This document shows positions 8,588 through 18,713 of a stretch of 64,000 bases of DNA, one piece after another; position 1 is the first letter of the stretch, and the number at the start of each line of letters is the position of its first letter. This DNA is from Spirosoma agri. GTDB taxonomy: Bacteria; Bacteroidota; Bacteroidia; Cytophagales; Spirosomataceae. Location of the stretch: NCBI RefSeq assembly GCF_010747415.1, contig NZ_JAAGNZ010000001.1:3224001-3288000 (forward strand), in the 5' to 3' direction. The position numbers and the translations under genes are program-made. The notes under the pieces are model-generated. The model was not told the DNA's origin, did not search any database, and saw only the letters and a list, made by a program, of their open reading frames with translations.

Positions 8588-10930
8588 CTACATAATTTTT
8601 ACGTTTTCTTCTCTGAATTTCGCGAGCAGATGCTGCAACAGCTGACTTTTTATGCCAGCCTCTGCGTAAATGCTGCGGATGAACACCAGCACTTTCAGCT
8701 CGACGCTATCCGCGCTGATCGCCGTAAGCAGTATCTCAGGTGCTTTGTTGACAATGGCCGCTTCCAGCTTACTGACTTCATCGGTTATCAGCTGCCGGAC
8801 AGCCTGAAGATCCGTATCCGCGCTCAGTTTCAGGGTAAGCTCGGTTTTCAGGTAGGTTTCCCCCGACGTCCAGTTGACCAGTCGATTCGACAACAGGTCG
8901 CTGTTGGGAATGATCACTTCGGAGCCCTGTATGGTTACCATTTTGCTGGAACGAATACCGATCGTCTGGATACGCCCTTTCCGGTCGGCCAGCTCGACAT
9001 AATCGCCAATCTGGAACGGTTTCTCGAAAATCAGAATGATACCTGACACAAAGTTGCTGACGATGTTTTGCATACCCAGGCCAATACCTACGCTGAGCGC
9101 CCCCAGTACGACCGTAAATTTGTCGATCGAAACGCCCGAGGCCGCAATAGCCAGCAATAGTCCGGCAATGATGATGACCAGTCGAACCAGCGCCAGCACC
9201 GAACTGATCTGTCCCACCGACTCATTATCGTCCGCGTTTGGTAGCTGGCTTTCACCGAACAGCAACCCGATGTTCCGCTGTAACAGGCTCGACAGATAGA
9301 TAATGACCGAAAAGGACAGCACGTTGCTCAAGGTAAAGCTGATGCTGCCGAATGAGCGCGGTCTGGACAGAAATTGATACGCCAGGTTGAATAAGCTATC
9401 GGCAACGCCCAGGTTTATAAAAAAGACGAGCAGCCACAAGCTGATAGCCACAAAAGCCAGACCTTTTTTGAACGACCGGCGTGTATGGTTTACGTTCACC
9501 CGGGAGAAAAGCCCTTCCGAACAGGCACTGATTTTTATCTGCAACTCCAGCGCTTCCAGTACAATCTCGATAAATACCCCCAGGCTGGTGAGTTGGATCA
9601 GGCCAACGACAGCGGTGATGGTGAACGTCTTCGCCAGCGTAATCCGGCCAAAAATGTTCAGCAGAATGGCCAGTACCTGCAACGCCAGGCACAGTTTACT
9701 GACTGGTCCGAGAATACGTTTGCTGATATGACGGTGGGGAAATTGATGGAAAAAGACAAACCCGACGTATAAAAAGGCCGCGTTGAGCGCCATCAGTCCA
9801 AGCCGCATGAAGACAGAAACGCTGACCGTTGCATTGATGACAATAAGGGTAATGAATAAGGCTGCCGTCAGTGACCACATCCATTTATCATGCCTGGAGA
9901 ACCGCGTCCATAGTTGAACCGTTAGAATGGCCAGCAGCAAAAACTGGGTGATCTCGACATACAGCGACGGTGAGTTAGGCTCAAATAAGGGGGTTAAGTT
10001 GAGCAGTACCAGTAAAGAGGCAACCACCGGTACGGGTCTGAGGGCATCGACATGAATCGGTCCCAATTTCTGACGCAATACAGGTTCATTCGCTTTTTTG
10101 AGATTCGTAAATACCCACACGAAGAACAAACCCGCTACCAATAGCAATAGAAACCGGTCATCCCAGTTAGAGGTAAAAAAGTACCTGAGAATCTGATCCT
10201 GTCCCTGAAAACTCGACGTGAAAGCGGTGCCCAGCTGATTGACATTGAGGGAGGCCGGTGCATTCCACAGAAAGGGCGACTCACGCTGAAACGCGCTTTC
10301 CGTCGACTTTTGCAACCGCTCATTGATGTTCGCCTGTACGTTGCTGACCCGCAAATACGTACCAGAAACGTCAGCCAGTAAACGGCTCACGGAATCCAGT
10401 TGGGCACTGGTACGCGTACCAGCCTCCTGCAACTGTACTTTAAGATTGCCCAACTGATCGGCGTAAAGCTTTTTCTCCGTTGTATCGTTCCCGGCTACCG
10501 TCAGCAACGAATCAGAGCTCAGGGCCAACACCTGATTGAGCGTGTTTTGTAAATCGTTGTTCGATTTGGACAGAACCGTTCGCCAGTCGGTCAGCTTTCC
10601 GAGGGCGCCATTCAGTATCAAGCCGTAATTGGACAGGCTTTTGGCATCGATCGTTTTTCCATTCGTGAGCACATCGGCCGCAACAGGATCGACATTCGCC
10701 TTTACATCGGCCAACCCGGTGCGTATGCGCTCAATCCCAAACCGCTTTTTATTGGCCGATTTCAGTTCACTGATAACCGACTGCGCCTTTTGTATCTTAA
10801 AGAGTAATGTATCCGGTATACTTTCGGCTCTACTGACGATTCGGGCCGTATCCTGCGCCGTTGACAACACCGGCAAAACGAGTACTAAAAAACTAACTAG
10901 CAGAGCATTACGACATAATTTACCAACCAT
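8588..10930 (-). CDS. Large MscS-family mechanosensitive channel
   Basis: About 780 residues, far larger than the 286-residue MscS. The start at 10930 gives a signal peptide (MVGKLCRNALLVSFLVLVLPVLSTAQ); an in-frame ATG at 10972 adds 14 residues. After a helical periplasmic domain of about 220 residues come roughly ten membrane segments, then the pore helix and beta domain: the glycine/alanine-rich TM3 VGIGLGMQNIVSNFVSGI followed by FEKPFQIGDYVEL, both diagnostic of MscS. This is the MscK/YbdG-like long architecture with an exported N-terminal domain. Role: release of solutes on hypo-osmotic shock. No partner genes nearby. Confidence 0.88.
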   Translation of the reverse strand: MVGKLCRNALLVSFLVLVLPVLSTAQDTARIVSRAESIPDTLLFKIQKAQSVISELKSANKKRFGIERIRTGLADVKANVDPVAADVLTNGKTIDAKSLSNYGLILNGALGKLTDWRTVLSKSNNDLQNTLNQVLALSSDSLLTVAGNDTTEKKLYADQLGNLKVQLQEAGTRTSAQLDSVSRLLADVSGTYLRVSNVQANINERLQKSTESAFQRESPFLWNAPASLNVNQLGTAFTSSFQGQDQILRYFFTSNWDDRFLLLLVAGLFFVWVFTNLKKANEPVLRQKLGPIHVDALRPVPVVASLLVLLNLTPLFEPNSPSLYVEITQFLLLAILTVQLWTRFSRHDKWMWSLTAALFITLIVINATVSVSVFMRLGLMALNAAFLYVGFVFFHQFPHRHISKRILGPVSKLCLALQVLAILLNIFGRITLAKTFTITAVVGLIQLTSLGVFIEIVLEALELQIKISACSEGLFSRVNVNHTRRSFKKGLAFVAISLWLLVFFINLGVADSLFNLAYQFLSRPRSFGSISFTLSNVLSFSVIIYLSSLLQRNIGLLFGESQLPNADDNESVGQISSVLALVRLVIIIAGLLLAIAASGVSIDKFTVVLGALSVGIGLGMQNIVSNFVSGIILIFEKPFQIGDYVELADRKGRIQTIGIRSSKMVTIQGSEVIIPNSDLLSNRLVNWTSGETYLKTELTLKLSADTDLQAVRQLITDEVSKLEAAIVNKAPEILLTAISADSVELKVLVFIRSIYAEAGIKSQLLQHLLAKFREENVKIM

Positions 10931-10972
10931 ATAACCGCGCAAAGAGTGATCAACTAACCTGACAATAAACAA

Positions 10973-11458
10973 TGGCTTTTCGGCCAGTGGATCAACCGAA
11001 ATAGACTATGATCCTACTCTGTCAACGCCTGACTGGCGCTTATGTTATTTTACTTATCGAGTATACCCCCTATAGTTCTCCATGTTGAGAACGCCTGTCC
11101 ACGCTGGTGAGCCGTGTTTTTTTACCACATTACCAGCTGTTTATACGGCCGCTATCCTGTCCCCAATCCGTCGTTTGTGCCGACTGCCAATACTGCCTGG
11201 CGGCCATGACAAGATCGCTCCTTTTCCCATTTCGGGCGCAAAGGCAGTCATCTCGTTAAGGCATGGAGGACTGATTTCGTGTCCGGGATTCCCGCATCGC
11301 ATACCCATTGCCAAAGCAGCCACCAACGCAGACCTGCCGGCTTTTCGTAAGCCACAGTCGATCAATAGCCTCCTCCATTCGAGTGGTCAGTAGAACTCGC
11401 GACGGCCCGTTTACTGCGTTGACGGGTGAAAGCAGAACTTTTCTGGACAACCTGGCGA
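10973..11458. other. Intergenic stretch
   Basis: Roughly 490 bases between the channel gene and the end of the LacI gene. Open frames of 70-100 codons exist in both directions but none has coding character or a recognisable motif. It presumably contains the channel promoter. Confidence 0.35.
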
Positions 11459-12460
11459 TCAGGAAGACGCTCGCAGGATCAGTCGGGTCGGGATTCGGAC
11501 CGTTTCCGAGTTGAGCTGGCCGGATTTGCCTTCAATCAGGTCGATGAGGTGTCCCGCAGCCGTCTGGCCAATCTCCAGCGCGGGCTGCTCGACCGTACTC
11601 ATCGGCGGGGCCAGCAGGTCGGCCAGGGGCGTATTGGTAAACCCGATAAGGGATACAGCCTCAGGAATGGCAATGTTCCGCTTTTTCAGGGCAGCCAGAC
11701 AGCCAATGGCTAACCGGTCGCTGGCGGCAAAAAAAGCGTCGGGTGACTGCGTTAGCAACTCGTCGATGATCGGCCCTATTTCACTCTCCCCAAAGCTGGC
11801 ATACCGAACCAGCTGTTCATCGTAGGCAATGCCATACTTCTCCAGGGCGGCCCGATACCCGGCCAGGCGTTCCTGCGTGATGGAGATATAGGGTGGTATC
11901 GTTACGTGAGCAATGCGTCGTCGCCCGGTCAGGATCAGGTGTTCGGTAGCCGCAAAAGCACCCCCGAAATTATCGGCGGTTACGCTCGGAATAGCCAGTT
12001 CAGACGAGACACGGTCGAACAAAACGATGGGTAGCTTTTTCTCCTGTAAAAGCCGCAAATGCGACACGTCTGATGTACTGCTGGAAAGCGAAATCAGCAA
12101 ACCGTCCGCTTTTCGATCAACGACCTGCTGCACCGTAGCAAGTTCCCGTTCGTAGGATTCGTGGCTTTGAAAGATAATGACGTAATAGCCCCGGCTGTAG
12201 GCGATGGCTTCGATGCCGTTGATCACGTTCGAGAAGAAATTATTGGCAATCTGCGGAACAATGACCCCGATAACCCGGCTGCGGTTTTCTTTCAGGCTAA
12301 GGGCAATCGGATTGGGTCGGTAATTGAGCCGCTCAGCATACTCGATCACCAGTCGCTTCGTCTCCGGATTGATTTCGTAGCTATCCCGCAGGGCGCGCGA
12401 GACAGTCGACGTCGAGAGATTTAGCGCACGGGCAATATCTTTTATCGTAATGGCCTCCAA
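11459..12460 (-). CDS. LacI family regulator, probably of galacturonate catabolism
   Basis: About 333 residues: an N-terminal LacI helix-turn-helix (TIKDIARALNLSTSTVSRAL, hinge LNYRPNPIALSLKENRS) and a periplasmic-binding-protein-like effector domain with the usual LLxxPMSTVEQPALEIG C-terminal pattern. There is no ATG near the domain start; I take the TTG at 12460, a second TTG at 12490 adds ten residues. It diverges from uxaB-uxaA, and a strong operator-like palindrome lies between them at 12576-12599, so it probably represses (or activates) both itself and uxaBA in response to a uronate-derived ligand. That ligand is inference. Confidence 0.85.
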   Translation of the reverse strand: MEAITIKDIARALNLSTSTVSRALRDSYEINPETKRLVIEYAERLNYRPNPIALSLKENRSRVIGVIVPQIANNFFSNVINGIEAIAYSRGYYVIIFQSHESYERELATVQQVVDRKADGLLISLSSSTSDVSHLRLLQEKKLPIVLFDRVSSELAIPSVTADNFGGAFAATEHLILTGRRRIAHVTIPPYISITQERLAGYRAALEKYGIAYDEQLVRYASFGESEIGPIIDELLTQSPDAFFAASDRLAIGCLAALKKRNIAIPEAVSLIGFTNTPLADLLAPPMSTVEQPALEIGQTAAGHLIDLIEGKSGQLNSETVRIPTRLILRASS

Positions 12461-12575
12461 AATCGTATCCCGGTAAAATGCAAAAAGCAAGCAAACGACT
12501 CAGCCGTTCTGATCATAAGAACAAACGACTGACAACTTACTCATTATACCAATCGGACTGGCTAAAGGTAAGGGT

Positions 12576-12599
12576 GGCAACGTTCCCGATAACGTTTGC
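12576..12599 (-). promoter_or_regulatory. LacI-type operator candidate, site 1
   Basis: Imperfect palindrome with core AACGTTATCGGGAACGTT on the minus strand, flanked by GC-A and GCC. Dyad symmetry with a central CG is typical of LacI-family operators. It lies between the divergent LacI gene and uxaB, about 110 bp from the former and 190 bp from the latter. A copy identical at 22 of 24 positions is at 33496-33519. Confidence 0.7.
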
Positions 12600-12789
12600 G
12601 TGAATAAATAGCGGCAAACATTTCCCGATCAACCCCAAACGCCCTAAACTTAATCAGGCAACACACCAGTGAACGCAATCGCCGGGGAATGGACTCTCCG
12701 TGAAAAAGACAATTCGGGCAACATCCAGTCTACGATTCTATTCGATTGACGGCCCAGCAGGGCTTGCCTGATTAACGTACGTATAGCCA

Positions 12790-14319
12790 ATGAATTCTTT
12801 ATCCAGACAAACGTTACCGCTCATCGACTCGCGGGCAATGATACGCATCCCGACCTTGCCGCTGGCCCATCTGCCGGAGCGGGTACTCCAGTTTGGAACG
12901 AGTGTTCTGCTGCGCGGCCTCCCCGATTATCTGATCGACAAGGCAAACCGGCAGGGGATTTTCAACGGTCGGATTGTTGTCGTGAAATCGACGGACGGGG
13001 GTGATATGAATGCGTTTCACCAACAGGACAATCTGTATACGCTCTGCATTCGGGGGGTAGAAGACCAGCAGCTTGTCGAGGAAACTATAGTCTGTTCGGC
13101 CATCAGCCGGGTCTTATCCGCCAAACAGGATTGGGAAGACATCCTGACGCTTGCCGCCAGTCCTGATCTTCAGATCGTGATTTCAAATACGACCGAAGTG
13201 GGTATTCAACTGGTGCAGGATGACATTCGGCAGGCCCCACCCCTATCCTATCCCGGCAAGTTACTGGCCGTACTCTACGCGCGGTATCTGGCCTTCGATG
13301 GTGACCCCGGCAAGGGACTCGTGATCGTACCCACCGAGCTTATTCCTGACAATGGCACCAGACTGGAAGCCATTCTACTCGAACTGGCGCACCGGAATGC
13401 GCTGGAAAGCGAGTTTATCGACTGGATCGAAACAGCCAATACCTGCTGTAATTCCCTGGTCGATCGTATCGTACCCGGTCGTCCGGACCCGGCCACACAG
13501 CGCGCCCTGAGCGAACAGCTTGGCTATACCGATGAGTTGCTGACGGTTTCGGAAGTGTATAGTCTGTGGGCCATCGAAGGCGATGAGCGTGTGCAACAGG
13601 TACTATCCTTCGAGCAGGCTGACGAAAGCGTAGTGATCCGCCCCAACATTGATCTTTTCCGCGAGTTGAAACTGCGCCTGCTCAACGGTACGCATACGCT
13701 CAGCTGCGGGCTGGCTTTTTTGAGTGGCTTCGATACGGTGCGGGAAGCAATGGACGACAATCGACTGGCTGCGTTCATTCAAACGATGATGCTGGCCGAA
13801 CTGATTCCCGGTATACCGTACGCAGTCGACGTAAAAACGGCACAGCGCTTTGGTTTTCAGGTACTGGACCGCTTCCGAAATCCGTTCGTCGAACACCGCT
13901 GGCTGGCCATCACGATGCACTATTCCATGAAAATGCAGATGCGGAATGTCTCGGTACTGCTTCGCTACTACGAGACATTACAGGCTACACCTCGTTACAT
14001 CGCCCTTGGTTTTGCCGCTTACCTGCTGTTCATGCGCGCTACGGTGCGGCAGGATGGAATTTGGTACGGCGACCGCAATGGAGAGACATATCCGATTCAC
14101 GATGATCAGGCGGGGTATTTCGCTGACCTATGGGCGCGGCTGACTCCTTCGGAAGTGACTCAGACAGTTCTTCAGAATACGACGCTCTGGGGGCACGATT
14201 TAAGCCAGTTGCCGGGCTTTTCGGCGGCTGTTGCGACCTACCTAACTCACCTGATCGAACAGGGGGCACTGTCCACCATTCGTTCCCAGTTCGAGCCGTA
14301 TCAAGTCGTTGCCAGATGA
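12790..14319 (+). CDS. uxaB: Tagaturonate reductase (altronate oxidoreductase)
   Basis: 509 residues, mannitol/fructuronate dehydrogenase family. The N-terminal Rossmann part shows VLQFGTSVLLRGLPDYLID; the C-terminal helical domain has KLRLLNGTHTLSCGLAFLSG, which contains the K-x4-N-x2-H catalytic pattern of this polyol dehydrogenase family. It reduces D-tagaturonate to D-altronate with NADH in the cytoplasm, the second step of galacturonate catabolism. Its stop overlaps the ATG of uxaA by four bases (ATGA). The isomerase uxaC and the KDG kinase and aldolase genes are not in this window. Confidence 0.92.
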   Translation: MNSLSRQTLPLIDSRAMIRIPTLPLAHLPERVLQFGTSVLLRGLPDYLIDKANRQGIFNGRIVVVKSTDGGDMNAFHQQDNLYTLCIRGVEDQQLVEETIVCSAISRVLSAKQDWEDILTLAASPDLQIVISNTTEVGIQLVQDDIRQAPPLSYPGKLLAVLYARYLAFDGDPGKGLVIVPTELIPDNGTRLEAILLELAHRNALESEFIDWIETANTCCNSLVDRIVPGRPDPATQRALSEQLGYTDELLTVSEVYSLWAIEGDERVQQVLSFEQADESVVIRPNIDLFRELKLRLLNGTHTLSCGLAFLSGFDTVREAMDDNRLAAFIQTMMLAELIPGIPYAVDVKTAQRFGFQVLDRFRNPFVEHRWLAITMHYSMKMQMRNVSVLLRYYETLQATPRYIALGFAAYLLFMRATVRQDGIWYGDRNGETYPIHDDQAGYFADLWARLTPSEVTQTVLQNTTLWGHDLSQLPGFSAAVATYLTHLIEQGALSTIRSQFEPYQVVAR

Positions 14320-15977
14320 AACAGACCGTCTTAAAAATACATCCCGACGATTCCGTACTGGTCGCGCTTATAGATTTAGAACCGGGTGATCGGGTCTACT
14401 ACGATGAGGCAACACTGCTCGTAACGGAAGCCATTCCGGCCAAGCACAAACTCGCTATTCACGATTTGGCCAGTGGGGACGCGATCACTATGTACGGGGT
14501 GCTAGTTGGCCAGGCAAAGCAGCTCATACCGGCAGGCGGTCGTTTGACTACGTTCAATGTCATACACGCCACCAACCGCTTCGATGTGCATCGGTCCACG
14601 TATTCGTGGACGCCACCCGCCGTTGATCAATGGCAGCACCGATCGTTTATGGGCTACCATCGGTCGGATGGGCGGGTCGGAACGGCTAACTACTGGCTCG
14701 TGGTACCGCTTGTCTTCTGCGAGAACAGAAATATCGAGGTATTGCAGACGGCACTGATCGATGATCTTGGCTACGGACGACACCGTTCGTATCAGCACCA
14801 AACGCGGGAATTGATGGCGATGGTACAGGCAGGGCGCACCGTAGAAGACGTGCTACGGGCGGATCTGGAACCTACCGAACAATCGTCCGATAGTCGAAGG
14901 CCACTGCGTCTGTTTCCAAACGTCGATGGGGTGAAGTTCCTCACGCATGAAGGCGGTTGCGGGGGTACCCGGCAGGATGCTCAGGCACTCTGCGGACTGC
15001 TGGCGGGCTACATAACCCACCCGAACGTAGCGGGTGCCACGGTGTTGAGCCTTGGGTGTCAGAACGCTCAGGTGGGCCTGTTGCAGGACGCGATTGGCGA
15101 GCGAGATCCGCACTTCGATAAGCCCTTGTTTGTGCTGGAGCAGCAAACCATCGGCACCGAAGAATCCCTGATCAGTCAGGCCTTACGGCAAACCTTCGCC
15201 GGGCTGATGCAGGCCAACGCCTGTGTGCGGCAGCCCGCTCCACTGAGCAAGTTGACCATCGGCCTGGAATGTGGGGGGTCGGATGGGTTTTCGGGTATTT
15301 CGGCGAATCCCGCACTGGGCCACGCGTCGGATTTGCTGGTTGCGCTGGGCGGCACCGTGATCCTGGCCGAATTCCCCGAACTATGCGGAGTGGAGCAGGA
15401 ACTGTGCGACCGTAGCGTCGATGCGGAAACGGCGGGCCGATTCCGGGATTTGATGACTACCTATGCGCAGCGCGCCCGAGAAGCCGGCTCGGGTTTTGAC
15501 ATGAATCCCTCGCCGGGTAATATCCGCGACGGCCTTATAACCGACGCCATGAAGTCAGCCGGTGCTTCGAAGAAAGGTGGTACGTCACCCGTCGTAGCGG
15601 TGCTCGATTATCCGGAACTGGTCACTAAACCTGGTCTGAATCTGCTTTGTACGCCGGGCAATGACGTTGAATCGACAACGGCGGAAGTGGCGTCGGGGGC
15701 GACCGTGGTTTTGTTCACAACGGGACTCGGCACCCCCACGGGCAACCCCATTGCCCCCGTCGTAAAAATTGCCAGTAACACGACCCTGGCCAATCGAATG
15801 CCCGATATTATCGACATCAATACGGGAACCATCATCGACGGCGACGAAACCATTCAGCAGGCGGGCGAACGACTCCTCGAACAGATCATCGGCGTAGCAA
15901 GTGGTATTATCGACGTGGCCGCCGTCCGGCATGGTCAGGACGATTTTATTCCCTGGAAACGGGGTGTCTCGCTGTAA
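14316..15977 (+). CDS. uxaA: Altronate dehydratase
   Basis: 553 residues from the ATG overlapping the uxaB stop; the frame is open further upstream inside uxaB but without homology. Domain order is a short N-terminal SAF domain (about residues 1-95) and the large dehydratase domain with GYHRSDGRVGTANYW and HEGGCGGTRQDAQALCGLL, where the cysteine and histidines are candidates for the metal site. It dehydrates D-altronate to 2-keto-3-deoxy-gluconate. Coupled translation with uxaB supplies the last two uronate-specific steps for galacturonate released by the pectin locus on the other strand. Confidence 0.92.
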   Translation: MKQTVLKIHPDDSVLVALIDLEPGDRVYYDEATLLVTEAIPAKHKLAIHDLASGDAITMYGVLVGQAKQLIPAGGRLTTFNVIHATNRFDVHRSTYSWTPPAVDQWQHRSFMGYHRSDGRVGTANYWLVVPLVFCENRNIEVLQTALIDDLGYGRHRSYQHQTRELMAMVQAGRTVEDVLRADLEPTEQSSDSRRPLRLFPNVDGVKFLTHEGGCGGTRQDAQALCGLLAGYITHPNVAGATVLSLGCQNAQVGLLQDAIGERDPHFDKPLFVLEQQTIGTEESLISQALRQTFAGLMQANACVRQPAPLSKLTIGLECGGSDGFSGISANPALGHASDLLVALGGTVILAEFPELCGVEQELCDRSVDAETAGRFRDLMTTYAQRAREAGSGFDMNPSPGNIRDGLITDAMKSAGASKKGGTSPVVAVLDYPELVTKPGLNLLCTPGNDVESTTAEVASGATVVLFTTGLGTPTGNPIAPVVKIASNTTLANRMPDIIDINTGTIIDGDETIQQAGERLLEQIIGVASGIIDVAAVRHGQDDFIPWKRGVSL

Positions 15978-16297
15978 GCAGCGAGCGAACGGGTGGATGG
16001 ATAGTAGCCCGTTGACTGTCAGACTTTTCTAGGTGCTTTTTTCATCATTGAGCGGCAAAAAAAAGCTGAATTTCCTGACATCCTGTTGGCCGCTACTTTT
16101 TATGATTGTCTGATTTGATTATAATGGCAAGCCGATAACAATGAGAAAAAACGCCTGTTGCCCCGCTGAATCAGCGAAGTCCTTACCAATCATGAGAATC
16201 AGTATCCGCCGTAGTTATCGGCAAATCACCAGCTGTTTTGTAAAGGATCTTTTCTGACAATCAGCCCTAGAATCAACCAAACCCTAGTCAGGCCGTT
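15978..16297. other. Intergenic region upstream of DUF1593 gene
   Basis: About 320 bases. A weak inverted pair AACGGG/CCCGTT after uxaA could be a transcription end. Two inverted copies of GTTATCGGC, at 16131-16139 and 16214-16222, match one half of the operator found at 12576; they may be weak LacI sites. No gene recognised. Confidence 0.35.
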
Positions 16298-17587
16298 ATG
16301 AAAACCGTGTTTTTGAGTTACCTGCTGGCCCTGCTTCCCGTTACGCTCATGGCGCAGAAACCGGTACCGGTCAAACCGCGCATCCTCATCAGCACCGATA
16401 TCGGGGGCACGGACCCGGATGATAATCAGTCGATGACCCATTTCCTGATGTATAGCAATCTGTTCGAGACGGAGGGTCTTGTCTCATCGCCGTCGTACGG
16501 CTACGGTACCAAACGGCACCTGCTGGACATGATTGACCTCTACGAGAAAGACCTCCCCAAACTGAGCCAACACCTGACAGGCTATCCCACCCCGGATGCA
16601 TTACGGACTGTGTGCAAGCAGGGGCGTCAGGGCGCGGCACCGGTCAAGGGCTACACTACGGCCACCGAGGGATCGGACTGGATCATCAGCTGTGCGAAAA
16701 AGATAAGCGAACAGCCGCTCTGGGTACTGGTCTGGGGCGGCCTGGACGACCTGGCCCAGGCACTGCACGACGATCCCACGATTCAAACGAAGATCAGGGT
16801 GTACTGGATTGGAGGTCCCAATAAAAAGTGGAGCGCCAACAGCTATGCCTACATTGCTCAGAACTTCCCAAACCTGTGGATCATCGAAGCGAACGGCTCT
16901 TACAACGGCTTCTTTTCGGATAATGGCGTGCCCGACAGCCTCCGTAATCACACCTACCACGACCGCTATATTCGCGCTGCCGGACACCTGGGCAAAGACT
17001 TCAGGAACTATTACAAAGGCAACATTAAAATGGGCGATACGCCGGCCCTGCTCTATATGATGGATGGCGACCCCACTGATCCAGGCAAAGAAAGCTGGGG
17101 CGGCAGCTTCGAGAAAGTTGACCATAGCCCAAGGCGCATCTTTACCACCGGCACCACGCTTGCCGATACGGTAGGCGTCTATTCGGTCATGGAGTTTCAC
17201 CTCAAAGGCCCCAAAGCAACCATTCCGGCAGATTCGGCTTGTTTTACCATGACCGTCCAAGCCCAGATTGGCGAGCAGAAATGGCCGGGCTATTACCTGG
17301 GCAATGGTAACTATGTGATCCTGTACATTCCCAAACAGACCGAAACGCTGACCTATACGATCCGTTCAGTGATTCCGGGATTCCCCCAACAGCACGGAAA
17401 ATTCGTCGTGAACAACAACTGGCCGGGCAAACGGGGTGCTGCGGACTATAAACTGGGACCTAACTGGTACACCGACCGGGATAACCCATCGCTTTTTGAT
17501 GGCAGACAGCAAGGTGGCAAAACAGTGCTCAAGTGGCGTAGTGCCGTGTTGCTGGATTGGGCCAAACGATGGGCATGGCTGTACTGA
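16298..17587 (+). CDS. Exported DUF1593 protein (nucleoside-hydrolase-like)
   Basis: 429 residues with a signal peptide ending around LMAQ (residue 19). The first strand and loop, STDIGGTDPDDNQSM, is an aspartate cluster like the calcium site of nucleoside hydrolases (D-x-D-x-G-x-DDD). That fold is known for the N-terminal half of DUF1593, and a C-terminal beta domain follows. DUF1593 proteins are frequent in plant-polysaccharide loci of Bacteroidota and some are annotated as cellulose binding; the true substrate is unknown. Position between uxaA and an esterase suggests a role in pectin side-chain or aromatic-sugar ester processing, which is inference. Confidence 0.75.
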   Translation: MKTVFLSYLLALLPVTLMAQKPVPVKPRILISTDIGGTDPDDNQSMTHFLMYSNLFETEGLVSSPSYGYGTKRHLLDMIDLYEKDLPKLSQHLTGYPTPDALRTVCKQGRQGAAPVKGYTTATEGSDWIISCAKKISEQPLWVLVWGGLDDLAQALHDDPTIQTKIRVYWIGGPNKKWSANSYAYIAQNFPNLWIIEANGSYNGFFSDNGVPDSLRNHTYHDRYIRAAGHLGKDFRNYYKGNIKMGDTPALLYMMDGDPTDPGKESWGGSFEKVDHSPRRIFTTGTTLADTVGVYSVMEFHLKGPKATIPADSACFTMTVQAQIGEQKWPGYYLGNGNYVILYIPKQTETLTYTIRSVIPGFPQQHGKFVVNNNWPGKRGAADYKLGPNWYTDRDNPSLFDGRQQGGKTVLKWRSAVLLDWAKRWAWLY

Positions 17588-17694
17588 GCCGCTGATGCTT
17601 CTTATGTACAGCATAGACCGGAAACGTATCACGGTTTCAACCCGTTGGTCCACTCAACCGCCAGCGATTCTGAAGACTCCCGACCGAAATCACC

Positions 17695-18678
17695 ATGCGC
17701 CAGCGCAGTAATCTTATTCTTGTGTTCGCCTTATCGGCAACCGTCACGTATGCCCAGTTGAAACCGACTGGCGGAAAGGATACGTCGTTCACAGTACAAG
17801 GGTCTTACCTGCGCGAGAAAAAATACCACCCCGACATTACGCTGGCCGATTCAACGTTGCCAGCCGGAGTCCGTATCGACAAAGCGATCACGTTCAGTAC
17901 ACCCAGTGCGGAGCGAAATCTTAAGCTGGATGTCTACGCTCGACCAGCCGCTTCCGGGAAAGCTCGTCCGGCGGTGATCATGGTTCACGGGGGAGGCTGG
18001 CGGTCGGGTGATCGATCCCATAACAACACACTGGCCGGACAACTGGCCGCCAACGGATTTGTGGCTATCCCGGTTGAGTATCGCTTATCGACCGAAGCCT
18101 TGTACCCAGCCGCCGTGCATGACGTTAAAGCGGCCATTCGCTGGATTCGGGCCAACGCAAAGCAATACGCCATCGACCCGAACCGGGTGGCGGTGCTGGG
18201 GTTTTCGGCGGGTGGCCAGTTGGCCGCGCTGGTGGGCACCACGAACCAGAACAAAGATTTTGACGGATCGGGTGGCAATTCCGGGGTTTCGAGTGCCGTT
18301 CAGGCCATTGTCGATATTGATGGGGTACTGGCCTTTATCCATCCCGAATCGGGGGAGGGTGACGACTCGAAGTCAACATCGGCGGCAACGTACTGGTTGG
18401 GCTATTCCAAAACGCAACGCCCCGACCTGTGGCAGGAAGCCTCGGCGCTCAACCACATCGACAAGCAGACACCCCCAGTTTTATTCCTGAACAGTTCGGT
18501 AGATCGGATGCACGGTGGGCGTGACGATCTGATCAAAAAACTAAATGAACTGGGCACCTACTCCGAAGTCCACACCTTTCCCGACGCGCCCCATACGTTC
18601 CTGTTTTTCAACCCGTGGTTTGCGCCAACGCTGACCTATATCACCGAATTCCTGAACCGGGTATTCCCCGCAAACTAA
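17695..18678 (+). CDS. Secreted alpha/beta-hydrolase esterase, BD-FAE/acetylesterase-like
   Basis: 327 residues with an N-terminal signal peptide (cleavage after TVTYA or a little further). It has the oxyanion loop HGGGWRSGD, nucleophile elbow GFSAGG (serine in G-x-S-x-G), and a late histidine in DAPHTFLFF, the arrangement of hormone-sensitive-lipase-like carbohydrate esterases (BD-FAE, acetyl-xylan/feruloyl esterases). Likely removes acetyl or feruloyl groups from plant polysaccharide. Lies about 110 bp after the DUF1593 gene on the same strand, probably one unit. Confidence 0.82.
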   Translation: MRQRSNLILVFALSATVTYAQLKPTGGKDTSFTVQGSYLREKKYHPDITLADSTLPAGVRIDKAITFSTPSAERNLKLDVYARPAASGKARPAVIMVHGGGWRSGDRSHNNTLAGQLAANGFVAIPVEYRLSTEALYPAAVHDVKAAIRWIRANAKQYAIDPNRVAVLGFSAGGQLAALVGTTNQNKDFDGSGGNSGVSSAVQAIVDIDGVLAFIHPESGEGDDSKSTSAATYWLGYSKTQRPDLWQEASALNHIDKQTPPVLFLNSSVDRMHGGRDDLIKKLNELGTYSEVHTFPDAPHTFLFFNPWFAPTLTYITEFLNRVFPAN

Positions 18679-18713
18679 GACAGCGACCGCGCGCCAACCG
18701 GAACACATACCCG

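Noticed and set aside
10481..10500. Partial match to the LacI-type operator (ATCGTTCCCGGCTACCGT)
   Set aside because: It lies within the coding sequence of the channel gene and differs in the central positions and dyad; chance match.
11082..11393. Frames of 74-103 codons in the 10.9-11.4 kb gap
   Set aside because: Frames in opposite directions of similar length, no ribosome site, no motif; expected by chance at this GC content.
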